Shown here piece after piece: positions 42,952 to 51,610 of a stretch of 64,000 bases of DNA (position 1 is its first letter; the number at the start of each line of letters is the position of its first letter). Source of the stretch: Aquicoccus porphyridii (GTDB lineage Bacteria; Pseudomonadota; Alphaproteobacteria; Rhodobacterales; Rhodobacteraceae); contig NZ_VINQ01000015.1 of the NCBI RefSeq assembly GCF_008369105.1, positions 36,153 through 100,152 on the forward strand. The letters run 5' to 3'. The notes under the pieces were generated by a model. That model ran no database searches. It saw nothing but the letters and a program-made list of their open reading frames with translations, and was not told where the DNA came from. Both the position numbers and the translations under genes were made by a program.

Positions 42952-43932
42952 TCAGTCCTCGATTTTCAACATGCTGCGCATAAAAATGATATTTGCAAAG
43001 AGCAGCACGCCGACGGTGACGAGCAACGGGATGAAATACTCTGACTGTGCGATGTCATCGAAATAGCCGGGGCTGAGGAGGAAGATCCCCCCCGCAGCGA
43101 CGATCGGGAAAGCGGAAAGAACCTTGCCCGACCAGCGTGCCTCGGAGGTGAGGGCGTTGACCTTGCGTTTGAGTTGCTGGCGCCCCCGACATATCACGGC
43201 AAGACGTTCCAGGATCTCGGCGAGATTTCCCCCGCTGCTTTGCTGGATCGCAACCGCCGTTGCAAGAAAGTGGAGATCCTGATTCTTGCACCGTTCAGCC
43301 AGGTCGTGCAGCGCAATGACCAGATCGTGCCCGAAGCTGATTTCGCGGGCCGTCGTGGCACATTCCTCGGCGATCGGACCCGACATGGATTCGCCCACGA
43401 GAAGAAGCGCGCGCGTGAAGGGAGCGCCGACGCGCAGAGAACGGACGAGGATATCAAGTGCCTCGGGAACGGAATCGGCTATGGCATTTATCCGTTTCTG
43501 GCGACGAAAGCGGTAGACCGTGATCCAGGCGATAGAAGTAACGATCAATGCGCCTGCGATTGCAATCGGGCTGGGCAAACCAAGCAGTAGCGCAGAAGGG
43601 ATCGCGAGGGTCGCCCAGCAGATGACAAACAGCGTTGCTTCGCCGCGATCAAGAAGCATTAGCCAAGAATACAGATGGCGCAGGTCACGCTGCCGAATCC
43701 ACTGAAGCCATTCGACATGCGGGGCGGGGCGGCGCAGCGAGACATCAATGGAATCGGCAGGCGTAATCAGTGTCGCCGGGCCATCGGGCGAAGCGTCGCC
43801 CCCCGTCTCGTAACGGGCAAGAAGGCGTTCACGTCGATGACGGGCGAACCCTACAACGCTCAAGGTGGCAGCCGCGAGAAGCAGCAAGGCACCTAGCAGA
43901 AAAGCGGTAGGTAAGATCCAATTGAGTGTCAT
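42952..43932 (-). CDS. tadB: Tad pilus inner-membrane platform protein TadB
   Basis: A 326-residue T2SF-type protein. It has an N-terminal helix (LLGALLLLAAATLSVVGFA), a long cytoplasmic region, and the core SVPEALDILVRSLRVGAPFT with GPIAEECATTAREISFGHDL and QQSSGGNLAEILERLAVICR. C-terminal membrane helices end the protein. It overlaps the cpaF stop by 4 bases (ATGA) and pairs with TadC. Confidence 0.93.
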   Translation of the reverse strand: MTLNWILPTAFLLGALLLLAAATLSVVGFARHRRERLLARYETGGDASPDGPATLITPADSIDVSLRRPAPHVEWLQWIRQRDLRHLYSWLMLLDRGEATLFVICWATLAIPSALLLGLPSPIAIAGALIVTSIAWITVYRFRRQKRINAIADSVPEALDILVRSLRVGAPFTRALLLVGESMSGPIAEECATTAREISFGHDLVIALHDLAERCKNQDLHFLATAVAIQQSSGGNLAEILERLAVICRGRQQLKRKVNALTSEARWSGKVLSAFPIVAAGGIFLLSPGYFDDIAQSEYFIPLLVTVGVLLFANIIFMRSMLKIED

Positions 43933-45386
43933 CTTCTATCGTTTTCATAGATCGCTTCCGGCAGATCAACTCCCCAGCGACCGAACCGATCGGAGAAATG
44001 CGAGCGGACGCCACTGTTGACGAAATACCCTTCGACGCGACCATCGGGGGCTGTGCCGGTATGTTTGAAGGTGAAGAGCTCTTGCATTGAAAGGACACCC
44101 CCCTCGCAGCCGGTGATCTCGGTGAGCGAGGTTATCCGGCGCGATCCGTCCTGCATACGACTGATCTGGACGACCAGATTGACCGCGCTCGCGATCTGGC
44201 GGCGAAGCGCGTCGAGCGGCATGTCGAACCCTGCAAGCGCAATCATGTTCTCGAGCCGACTTGCGGCATCTCGGGCTGAGTTCGCGTGGATCGTTGTCAT
44301 CGAACCGTCATGCCCGGTGTTCATGGCTTGCAACATGTCGATCACCTCATCACCGCGGGTTTCACCGACGATGATCCGGTCGGGGCGCATCCTGAGCGCG
44401 TTGCGCAGACAGTCGCGTTGCGTGACCTCGCCGCGCCCCTCGATATTGGGCGGGCGGCTCTCCATTCTGCAGACGTGATCCTGCTGGAGATTGAGTTCCG
44501 CGGTATCTTCGACTGTCAGAACCCTCTCTCGGGGGCTGATAAAGGCGGAGAGGGCATTCAGCAGCGTCGTCTTGCCCGAACCAGTACCGCCCGAGATGAT
44601 GATATTGAGCCGACAGGACACCGCGGCCCGAAGGAACGCAGCCATGTTTTCGGACAGGGCACCAAATGCGACCAGTTGTTCGATGCTGAGCGAGTCCTTT
44701 CGGAACTTGCGAATCGAAACGATCGTGCCATCGACCGCGATAGGCCAGATCATCGCGTTGAGCCGCGAACCGTCGGGGAGACGGGCATCGACATACGGGT
44801 TCATTTCATCAATGCGGCGACCGACCATGGACACGATTTTTTGCAGGATACGGAGCAGATGGGATTCGTCAGAAAACTGAATATCCGTCTTCTGTAATAT
44901 TCCGTTCTGTTCGACATAGATGCTTTCCGGGCCGTTGATCAGGATGTCGGCGATGCTGTCGTCCTTGATCAGAACCTCGAGCGGTCCCAGACCGGTCACT
45001 TCATAATATAGCTGGTCTATGATTTGATCACGATCGGTGCGTGAAAGAACGATGCTCTGATTGGGGGCCAGCTCTTTCACGATATCGCCGATAACTTTGC
45101 GGATATCGGCCTCCGAAGCCCGTTCGAGCGCGGAGAGGTTGAGCGTTTCAAGAAGCGTCCGGTGGGTTTGCTTCAATATCTCTACAAGAACCCTGCGCCG
45201 GTTTCTCTCTACCGAACGTTCCGGCGGAATCTCGTCCTCATCGCCGGGGCGAGGCAAGGCATGGGAAAAGGGTAACGTTCCGGTCTCGCCCGAAGGCAAG
45301 GGGGAATTTGTGGTAGTATCGTTTCCAACCGGAGCGGAATACAGATTTTCGGCATCCAGTTGGCTTTCCCTATATTTACGAAACAT
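43929..45386 (-). CDS. cpaF: Tad pilus assembly ATPase CpaF/TadA
   Basis: A 485-residue secretion ATPase that powers Flp pilus assembly. The N-terminal helical domain is followed by [40 protein letters not shown], Walker [21 protein letters not shown] (about 260), the aspartate box [20 protein letters not shown], Walker [21 protein letters not shown] (about 332) and the histidine box [20 protein letters not shown]. It overlaps the cpaE end by 11 bp. Confidence 0.95.
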   Translation of the reverse strand: MFRKYRESQLDAENLYSAPVGNDTTTNSPLPSGETGTLPFSHALPRPGDEDEIPPERSVERNRRRVLVEILKQTHRTLLETLNLSALERASEADIRKVIGDIVKELAPNQSIVLSRTDRDQIIDQLYYEVTGLGPLEVLIKDDSIADILINGPESIYVEQNGILQKTDIQFSDESHLLRILQKIVSMVGRRIDEMNPYVDARLPDGSRLNAMIWPIAVDGTIVSIRKFRKDSLSIEQLVAFGALSENMAAFLRAAVSCRLNIIISGGTGSGKTTLLNALSAFISPRERVLTVEDTAELNLQQDHVCRMESRPPNIEGRGEVTQRDCLRNALRMRPDRIIVGETRGDEVIDMLQAMNTGHDGSMTTIHANSARDAASRLENMIALAGFDMPLDALRRQIASAVNLVVQISRMQDGSRRITSLTEITGCEGGVLSMQELFTFKHTGTAPDGRVEGYFVNSGVRSHFSDRFGRWGVDLPEAIYENDRR

Positions 45387-46713
45387 GGCCTAGTGTTCCC
45401 TTGGAGGGGGCCGCTACGTTTGTGATCAGCGCCTGTACGGCTTTGCGAAGAGGATTACCGGATTGGAACGATAGGAGAGGAATTCCAAGATCGCAAGCCT
45501 CGGAAACCTCCGGCCCACCATCAGGAAAGATATGGGAAATACGACTCCCCAGTCCGGTCTCAAGGCTTGCGAGTGTTTCTTGCCAATTTGGAGGGGGATG
45601 TATCGGCGCCCGGTTCAGCACGAAATCAAAATTTGCCATGCCCATGCCTTCGCTGTTTAGCAAGCCGCGCAGTTTGTTCGCGTTATGAATGCAGCGAACC
45701 TGCTGCTCCAGAATTCCGACCACCACATCTGCTGAACTGTAGAGATCGCCTGTCCAGTCGGTCAATGCATGCGGTGCGTCGATCACAATCACCGAGGCAA
45801 ACTGTTTGGCGAGCGAGAGAAGATGCTGAACGGACTCACTCGTGAGCGCGTCATAAGGGTGGATATTCTGTGGCGCGGAAAACACGAGAAGGTTCTTCCT
45901 CAGCGACAGCAGGCAGTCTCTAAAGCTTTCGGCGTCGAGGGCACGGATGTTGCGGTAGGCATCGTCAATGCGGAAGCTTTCCGCGAGATTGAGGTAGCTG
46001 GCGGCACTTCCAAATTGAAGGTCGAAATCAAGTAAACATATGACATCAGAAGGGCGTGCCCGCGCCAGCTCGGTGGCAAGCGTTACCGACAAGGTTGTCG
46101 TTCCGACGCCCCCCGCAAGCCCCTGGAGCACGAATGTCGCCGCATTGTTTGCCAGCTTGTCGCTTAAAATGCTTGTTGGCGTTGTCGTGAGAGAGCTCGA
46201 CCTGCGGCGCAGCAGATTCCACAACCCTTTGCGGCGGGGACCGGAGGGCCTGTTTTCCCGAGGGGTCGGAGGTGTATTTACCTCCGCTTGCGGCCTGATC
46301 CGCGCGAGAAAGTCTTGTGGCGCCTTGCATGCATCCGGGCTGAGGATTTGCGCATTCGCTGGCATATTCAGTTGGCTGACATTGCTCTGGTCCGCCAGCA
46401 GGACGAGCTGTCGGGTCAGCTTGGCACAAAGCGTGATGACATTCTGCGCGTTGGTGAATGCAACGCCGTCTTCGGCGTCGAAGGCAATCAGCGCGAGGTC
46501 GAATTGGCGGTCCTCGCCTTCCGCGGTGCGCAAAGAAGATACCGCCTCGGTCATGTTCAGATCGGTACGGCGATGGGGTGGCAGGTGTGCCAGACAATCG
46601 GCGATGTTGAGAATGGTCTCCGTGCTGTTGGATATGGTGCAAACCTCGATAAGCGTCGGCTTGTCCGAGGCGGCATGCTCCGGGGCGGCGCGTTCTCCTC
46701 CGGCTGGCGTCAT
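45376..46713 (-). CDS. cpaE: Tad pilus localisation/assembly protein CpaE
   Basis: A 445-residue protein. The N-terminal ~150 residues form a receiver-like domain without a clear acceptor Asp. The C-terminal two-thirds is a MinD/ParA-like ATPase (AATFVLQGLAGGVGTTTLSV; ICLLDFDLQFGSAASYLNLA; VIVIDAPHALTDWTGDLYSS). The P-loop reads GLAGGVGTTT, where the second Walker lysine of ParA proteins is Thr. The start overlaps the cpaB stop by 4 bases (ATGA). Confidence 0.92.
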   Translation of the reverse strand: MTPAGGERAAPEHAASDKPTLIEVCTISNSTETILNIADCLAHLPPHRRTDLNMTEAVSSLRTAEGEDRQFDLALIAFDAEDGVAFTNAQNVITLCAKLTRQLVLLADQSNVSQLNMPANAQILSPDACKAPQDFLARIRPQAEVNTPPTPRENRPSGPRRKGLWNLLRRRSSSLTTTPTSILSDKLANNAATFVLQGLAGGVGTTTLSVTLATELARARPSDVICLLDFDLQFGSAASYLNLAESFRIDDAYRNIRALDAESFRDCLLSLRKNLLVFSAPQNIHPYDALTSESVQHLLSLAKQFASVIVIDAPHALTDWTGDLYSSADVVVGILEQQVRCIHNANKLRGLLNSEGMGMANFDFVLNRAPIHPPPNWQETLASLETGLGSRISHIFPDGGPEVSEACDLGIPLLSFQSGNPLRKAVQALITNVAAPSKGTLGHVS

Positions 46714-47783
46714 TGACACGGAACCTCGATCAGGGAGCGCGCAGCGGATCGCACGATGATGAGCTGACATTGCTTGGGGGCGCTGTTTAACGTGAACAAC
46801 CCCGGAACATCGAGATTCGCATCCGGAGCCGTCGTCGGGTTTGAATCGGCAGAGGCGGAGGTGTCAGATGCGCTGGAAGAAGCCCTGTCCAGGACAGCCA
46901 TCCATGCCCGTTCGGCGAGTGCGGGCGCGGTGTCGCTGGCCGCTTCATCATCTGCGGGCAGTTCAGCTTCGGATTTTTCCGCCAGTTTCTGATCCGTCGC
47001 CGGCTCGGGAGGCATTCTATCGGCGGCGGATACGCCGGGATTGGACGGAACGATGAGAAACTCGCCGCGTTTTTCCGCTTGCATGAGATTGGCCACATCT
47101 TCAGCCGAACCGACAATGACAAGCTTGTCCGATTTACCTTCCGACCCAGACGAGGACGCCGCCTGGCTGGGGAATGCCCTTGCCGACAACGGTGCCTGAG
47201 ACGAACCGGAGGCTTCATCGGCTGCAGGCGCAACTGGCGCCGGCCGAGCGATCTCCAATCCGGTTGCAAGTAGTCTAGTCACGTTCTTGCCGGAGCGTTC
47301 CCGTTCGCGCCAGTAGACATCGAGAACGTCTCCTGCCGACAGTTGCGCGGAGTATTCGTTCAGATTGGACGGGCTGATCGCGTGAGCGCGCTTGTTAAGC
47401 GGCAGCATGTATCCCGCGCTGGTCTGTTCACCCTGCGTTGCCAGTTGGGATGTCAGCAGGAACTGACCCGCCTTGAAGTCTTCCAACGCGAAAAGTTCAG
47501 AACCCGCCTCGGAGAAAGAGGCTTCAAGATCCTGGAGCATATTGTCTGGAACGGCGGCGGCCGTGATGTCGGTCAACTTGAAATCAGCAGCGGTTACACG
47601 CTCGCCGCGCGCAATGTCGCGAGTGAGCAAGGGAACGCGCGCGACGCTGACCATGCGCTCGAGCTGCTTTTGTGCGGCCTGAAGCTTGTTTTCAAGTGAA
47701 CTTAGATAAAGATATATTCCTGCACTCGACGCGACGGACAAAAACAATCCAATAGCTAGAAAAAGCCAGATTTTGCGACGCAT
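46710..47783 (-). CDS. cpaB: Flp pilus assembly protein CpaB
   Basis: A 357-residue protein with a signal anchor (IWLFLAIGLFLSVASSAGIY) and an SAF domain (VPLLTRDIARGERVTAADFK; YMLPLNKRAHAISPSNLNEY; LSAGDVLDVYWRERE) that binds peptidoglycan or the secretin. The C-terminal ~150 residues are unusually rich in Ala, Ser and acidic residues, of low complexity. It lies 36 bp after the pilin gene. A closely spaced cysteine pair is not visible. Confidence 0.88.
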   Translation of the reverse strand: MRRKIWLFLAIGLFLSVASSAGIYLYLSSLENKLQAAQKQLERMVSVARVPLLTRDIARGERVTAADFKLTDITAAAVPDNMLQDLEASFSEAGSELFALEDFKAGQFLLTSQLATQGEQTSAGYMLPLNKRAHAISPSNLNEYSAQLSAGDVLDVYWRERERSGKNVTRLLATGLEIARPAPVAPAADEASGSSQAPLSARAFPSQAASSSGSEGKSDKLVIVGSAEDVANLMQAEKRGEFLIVPSNPGVSAADRMPPEPATDQKLAEKSEAELPADDEAASDTAPALAERAWMAVLDRASSSASDTSASADSNPTTAPDANLDVPGLFTLNSAPKQCQLIIVRSAARSLIEVPCQ

Positions 47784-47819
47784 GAAACCCTCTTGGTGTT
47801 AACACACAAACAGGGCTGA

Positions 47820-48062
47820 TCAATCGGAAGCAGCATTCACACCTTGTTCCAGCGCGTTGGCCAATAGATCCTTCAAAACATTAATCACGGAACTGTCGCC
47901 CTCACCGATTAGCACACCACTAATGCCTGCTGCGAGCGCTACTACTGCTGACGTTAACACAACCCACTCCACCGTAACGGCTCCAGCCTCATCAGTGAAG
48001 CGTGATTTTGCGAAATCTTTGAATGAACCCACCATCAGGATAAGTTTGGCGAGTAGTTCCAT
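47820..48062 (-). CDS. flp: Flp/Fap-type major pilin
   Basis: An 80-residue pilin precursor. Prepilin processing is expected after Gly in FTDEAGAVTVEWVVLTSAVV, leaving Glu at position +5 and a hydrophobic helix as in Flp pilins. Most Flp proteins have EY at this site, and here it is EW. The 27-residue leader is of normal size. The ribosome-binding site GAGGTC is 6 bases before the ATG. It opens the flp-cpaB-cpaE-cpaF-tadB-tadC operon. Confidence 0.92.
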   Translation of the reverse strand: MELLAKLILMVGSFKDFAKSRFTDEAGAVTVEWVVLTSAVVALAAGISGVLIGEGDSSVINVLKDLLANALEQGVNAASD

Positions 48063-48238
48063 GTTTTGACCTCATCATCGGTTCTCTTGCCCAACACCGA
48101 AGGTTGACCAAGACGGGGTGCCGAACATCGCAAAAAAGGGAGGGGGCGCCATGGCATCACAGATGATACGAACCTAGCCGTGAATTCCCTTTGCGCATCC
48201 AGCCGAATCCAAATGCAATTTCTTGCACGCGATCACGG

Positions 48239-48832
48239 TCACTCATCCGAAAATTCGGACAGTCCCAGTCGGGAGCCCAGAGAATAATGGCCTTGATCGT
48301 TATTCCGCTGCGCTGCGGCGACGGCCTGCCGTAGTCGGCTTTCCGAAAACGGCGCTTTAAGCGTCGCATCGCAAGCCATCATGCGTTCTGTTGTAAAGTC
48401 GTCATCCCTAACCTCGCTTGAGATAAGGATAATCTTCAGGCCGGGCTTGGCGCGACGAAGCTGGATACAGAAATCAACGGTATCCTCAACGTCACCGATG
48501 TAATCCGAATCCACCAGAAGGAAATCCAGCTTGTCTGCATATTTCAGAACCCACTGCATCGGGGGTTCCGCCTCCGAGACCACCATCAGGTTCCCGCCCA
48601 TCTGAGCAACCCACTCCCGATAGGATACACTTGCCGCATCGGAGTCAGCGAGAAGAACCGAAAGCCCTTTGGGGCATAGATCCGCATTGTCCATGCGGCG
48701 CATCTCGGTGCTGAGATGCATCAGGTCGCTCACCCGAAGCGTACCGGCAGGGGCGGCGCTGCGATCATCATTGGCGGCTGGCTTGACGCCCGACAGATCG
48801 GAGGCGGGAAACATACCGCGTTGCATTGACAT
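48239..48832 (-). CDS. Stand-alone receiver-like regulator next to the pilin gene
   Basis: A 197-residue protein. After an unstructured N-terminal ~70 residues there is a receiver-like domain: LSVLLADSDAASVSYREWVA, a possible acceptor Asp in LDFLLVDSDYIGDVEDTVDF, IILISSEVRDDDFTTERMMA, and the conserved lysine ATLKAPFSESRLRQAVAAAQ. No output domain is present. It may modulate Tad expression or CpaE. The ATG at 48832 has the Shine-Dalgarno AAGGA. A promoter lies 48 bp upstream. Confidence 0.82.
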   Translation of the reverse strand: MSMQRGMFPASDLSGVKPAANDDRSAAPAGTLRVSDLMHLSTEMRRMDNADLCPKGLSVLLADSDAASVSYREWVAQMGGNLMVVSEAEPPMQWVLKYADKLDFLLVDSDYIGDVEDTVDFCIQLRRAKPGLKIILISSEVRDDDFTTERMMACDATLKAPFSESRLRQAVAAAQRNNDQGHYSLGSRLGLSEFSDE

Positions 48833-48879
48833 GGCTAAATCCTTACACTCTTTGGTTTCCGCAATGCCCCACAAGGCTC

Positions 48880-48907
48880 ATTATACATACTAAAGAGCAC
48901 CCCGCAA
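48880..48907 (-). promoter_or_regulatory. Predicted promoter of the receiver gene
   Basis: On the minus strand TTGCGG (48902-48907), a 16-bp spacer and a perfect -10 TATAAT (48880-48885) precede the receiver start by about 48 bp. Confidence 0.5.
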
Positions 48908-49046
48908 TCCTTTTGTTCTGACGCGACATGGCAACCGGAAACCCGTCGATTCCTGGCTGTTTTGTGAACCACCAAGGCGTGTTGACGTTCAGGATTCCCA
49001 TGTGGAATGAATTCTGATCCAAGCTTGCAAACACAAGAGAGCAGCC

Positions 49047-49286
49047 TTGACCCGACTTGTCCTGGCAGATGCCCAGCGGGCACTCATCGACCCGTTTGAA
49101 CCACAGAAGACTGACTGATCCCGGCCAGGCCAGACACGGTACGGATGGTGCCTGACGATCAAGAGCAACCACGAGAGCCGGTCGGTGGCAATCAAGGCAA
49201 TCGCCCCGAAGATCGGTTGTGGCCGAGACATGCTGCGCCGTCAGGTGCAGCAGGAAGCCCACGGAACAACGTCGAGCTCCGGTTGA
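49047..49286 (+). pseudogene. Fused remnants of IS5-family and IS3-family transposases
   Basis: In one frame the DNA reads LTRLVLADAQRALIDPFEPQ, then KTD, a stop and SRPGQ. This matches the start of IS5-family transposases (LVLxDAQWALIEPF... KPTDPGR). From about 49150 the frame continues as ESRSVAIKAIAPKIGC and then GRDMLRRQV, which matches the helix-turn-helix of IS3-family OrfA proteins (SRWAAIxSIAxKIGCxxxTLxxWV). The fragments carry an in-frame stop and are far too short to act. They are a scar of at least two insertion events. The family matches are from memory of these families. Confidence 0.6.
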
Positions 49287-49360
49287 CCGATGAAGGCAGG
49301 GCGGTGATAGAATCGGTGCTGCGTCGTCACAAACGCATATTCGTGGAATTCATGTTGTAA
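49271..49360 (+). pseudogene. Possible C-terminal fragment of a MarR-type regulator
   Basis: The frame ending at 49360 reads VELRLTDEGRAVIESVLRRH and then KRIF. This resembles the wing and last helix of MarR-family regulators (LTxEGRxLIExxLxxH). Only about 30 codons remain and no start is present. It follows the transposase scar directly. Weakly supported. Confidence 0.3.
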
Positions 49361-49402
49361 TCAGACGGAAGCCAGATCAGATTCCCCCAAAATGGAAACG
49401 CC

Positions 49403-50617
49403 ATGTCTCGTCCTGTGATCGTTTTTGCTGGCTCCGTCTACCCTGGCCAGCTCGGTCTGCTTTGTGAGTATCTCCGCCGCGAGAAGCTCGCTGAATCGTA
49501 TTTTCTTACGACACCGGGCTACACTCAAGCCAATAGCCACCGAGTGCCCAACCTCATCCCATTTCAGCCCGATGGGAAAATCGTAGGGCCACAAAGCTAT
49601 TATTATTCCAGCAAGGTTGAACGTTCCGCACGGATCAGCCGTGGCTTGCTTGCCGCCCTGCTTGAACTACGCAAGAAAACCCGGATTGACGTAATTGTTA
49701 CGCATTCTCTCTGGGGCGCCCCGCACTTCCTCTACAATGAAATCGACGCAGCCATTGTGAGTTATATCGAGTTTCCCAGCTACGAGGCTCATGGATGGGA
49801 CCCCGATTACCCGCCGAATCTCGCCCAGCGATTAGGCGACCGCAACACGGAAATGCTGCACTTCCATCAGGTTTTGAAAAGCGATCTCACCATCGTGCCC
49901 AGCGCCCATTCCAAGGCAATGTTTCCAACCGAATTGCACGGCAAGATCGAAGTGCAGTTCGAAGGCTTCGAGATCACCCCGCCGCCGCAACCCGAGCATG
50001 CACCGGATAAACCTTTTACCATTGGCTTCGCCGCCCGCGACCTTTCAAATGCCAAGGGAATCGATATTTACATGCGTCTGGCTGATCGGCTCATCGGCGA
50101 AGGCCTGGACGCGCGCTTTGTCGCCATCGGCGATCCCGATGCCTCCACCTATGGCTACGAACAGCAATGGGTGAACCATCATTATGGCGGAAAGGTAAAA
50201 AACTTCCGCGACCACGCTCTAAGGCTTTATCCGCGCGCTGAAAGAATCGAATTTCCGGGTAAGCTCCCCTATGATCGCTTCGCCTCGTTGATAGGTGAAG
50301 TCGACCTTTTCCTTTATCCCTTGCGCTTTGGCGTCGCCAACTGGGGGCTGATGGAAATTCTGGCCCGAGGTGGCTGTGTCATTGCACCCGACCGCGGCTA
50401 TGCTTCCGAACTGATTATCGACGATGTCAACGGATGCCTTCTGCCCGATGACGACGATAAATGGATCGAAATGATCAAGGCGCTCAAGGACGATCCCGAG
50501 CGGCGCGCCCGTTATTCCAAGGCTGCGCGTAAAACCGGGCGCAGCTTTCATATTTCGGCAGTTGCCCCGCGCTATTTGCGCCTTTTCAGGCAGGCGATGA
50601 ACGCTCGCAAACGCTGA
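49403..50617 (+). CDS. Glycosyltransferase, GT4-like
   Basis: A 404-residue GT-B glycosyltransferase: VIVFAGSVYPGQLGLLCEYL at the N-terminus, KPFTIGFAARDLSNAKGIDI (the GxAxRxxxKGxD-type motif, about 208), ADRLIGEGLDARFVAIGDPD, and the C-terminal nucleotide-sugar motif VDLFLYPLRFGVANWGLMEI with ARGGCVIAPDRGYASELIID. It transfers a sugar from a nucleotide donor. Lying within the Tad region it may modify the pilin or a surface polysaccharide, but this is inferred. It runs on the opposite strand to the Tad genes. Confidence 0.9.
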   Translation: MSRPVIVFAGSVYPGQLGLLCEYLRREKLAESYFLTTPGYTQANSHRVPNLIPFQPDGKIVGPQSYYYSSKVERSARISRGLLAALLELRKKTRIDVIVTHSLWGAPHFLYNEIDAAIVSYIEFPSYEAHGWDPDYPPNLAQRLGDRNTEMLHFHQVLKSDLTIVPSAHSKAMFPTELHGKIEVQFEGFEITPPPQPEHAPDKPFTIGFAARDLSNAKGIDIYMRLADRLIGEGLDARFVAIGDPDASTYGYEQQWVNHHYGGKVKNFRDHALRLYPRAERIEFPGKLPYDRFASLIGEVDLFLYPLRFGVANWGLMEILARGGCVIAPDRGYASELIIDDVNGCLLPDDDDKWIEMIKALKDDPERRARYSKAARKTGRSFHISAVAPRYLRLFRQAMNARKR

Positions 50618-50662
50618 ATGCCACTGGAAGGCGGGACGGTCTCAGCCCCTCAAGCATCAAAT

Positions 50663-50677
50663 TGCCCGAGCCGGGCA
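50663..50677. terminator. Short hairpin between glycosyltransferase and tadD
   Basis: TGCCCG-AGC-CGGGCA is a perfect 6-base stem with a 3-base loop between two convergent genes. There is no clear T-run, so it is only a candidate terminator. Confidence 0.35.
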
Positions 50678-50758
50678 TGATGAGGCATGCGTCAGCCCCC
50701 ATCGAAGATCTGCACATCGTAGTTTGTGTCGGTGCCCGAAGTTCGGAGCGTGGCTCAG

Positions 50759-51565
50759 TTAGCTGAAAACCATGTAACCGATTGGCTTGCCGCTCTTGAA
50801 ACGGTTGCGCATATCCTCATAGTGATCAAGCGTCGCGCTGACTTCCGTTTCACTCATCGTGCCGGTCAACATGGCACGCGCCTCTCGGCGCTTGCCGTCC
50901 AGCGCGTAGGCTATCGCCAGATTGCTGCGCACCGTGTCCCCGTTGTCGGGGTCACGCAGCAATTCTTCCATCATGCTGATCCCCGCACCCACTTGCCCCG
51001 AAAGAGCGAGGCTCAAACCGTAGTTGCTCATCAGCACGAAATTCGAAGGGTAGTATTTCAACCCCTCCCGATAGCTTTCCTGGGCCTCGGCGTGCCGTGA
51101 TAGGAAATCAAGGGCCACGGCCCTGCCTGTGAGGGCCGACAGATTATTTCGTTCGTACCGCAATGCCTCGTCATAGAATTCTATCGCCTCTGCCGGGCGC
51201 AGGCGCCGCAATTTCAGCGTGCCAAGCTCATTGAGAATTTCGGGGTTGCGTTTGTCCAGCATACGCGCCCGCGTCAACGCGAATTCCGCCCGTCCGAGCT
51301 GATCCATTGCCAGGTAGCTGCGCCCAAGCCCGAGATAGGCCGACGCCGATTTCGGGTTCTCTCCGGCGGCCTTCTCATAAAGGCGCGCCGCCTCGACATA
51401 GGAACCACCAGAAATGGCCGCATCAGCGACGGCCTCGGTCTCCGAGACGTCCTCGTTCTTCCCCGAAAGCGAAAACCCTGACCCGTCACCCGAAATTGTT
51501 CCGCAGGCCTGAAGGCTACTACTCAGCACGATCGCCACACCGAGCTTCCTAAGTTTGGTTCGCAT
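50759..51565 (-). CDS. tadD: TadD-like TPR lipoprotein
   Basis: A 268-residue lipoprotein: the signal peptide ends in a lipobox LSSSLQACG. At least four tetratricopeptide repeats follow (YVEAARLYEKAAGENPKSAS; AYLGLGRSYLAMDQLGRAEF; PAEAIEFYDEALRYERNNLS; HAEAQESYREGLKYYPSNFV). TadD helps secretin assembly of the Tad pilus. The start was set by the Shine-Dalgarno AGGAGAG. It is downstream of the Omp85-like gene in the same operon (45-bp gap). Confidence 0.88.
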   Translation of the reverse strand: MRTKLRKLGVAIVLSSSLQACGTISGDGSGFSLSGKNEDVSETEAVADAAISGGSYVEAARLYEKAAGENPKSASAYLGLGRSYLAMDQLGRAEFALTRARMLDKRNPEILNELGTLKLRRLRPAEAIEFYDEALRYERNNLSALTGRAVALDFLSRHAEAQESYREGLKYYPSNFVLMSNYGLSLALSGQVGAGISMMEELLRDPDNGDTVRSNLAIAYALDGKRREARAMLTGTMSETEVSATLDHYEDMRNRFKSGKPIGYMVFS

Positions 51566-51610
51566 CGTTTTCTCTCCTGAGCCGAGTATTTCTTGTGACC
51601 GTTTTGCCAT

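Larger units (their letters stand above)
48908..49402. other. Region between receiver gene and glycosyltransferase, filled with degraded insertion-sequence fragments
   Basis: From the receiver start (48832) to the glycosyltransferase (49403) there are 570 bp. Beyond the promoter, the only recognisable content is the pair of pseudogene fragments listed next. The rest, 48908-49046, shows no gene. Confidence 0.5.
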
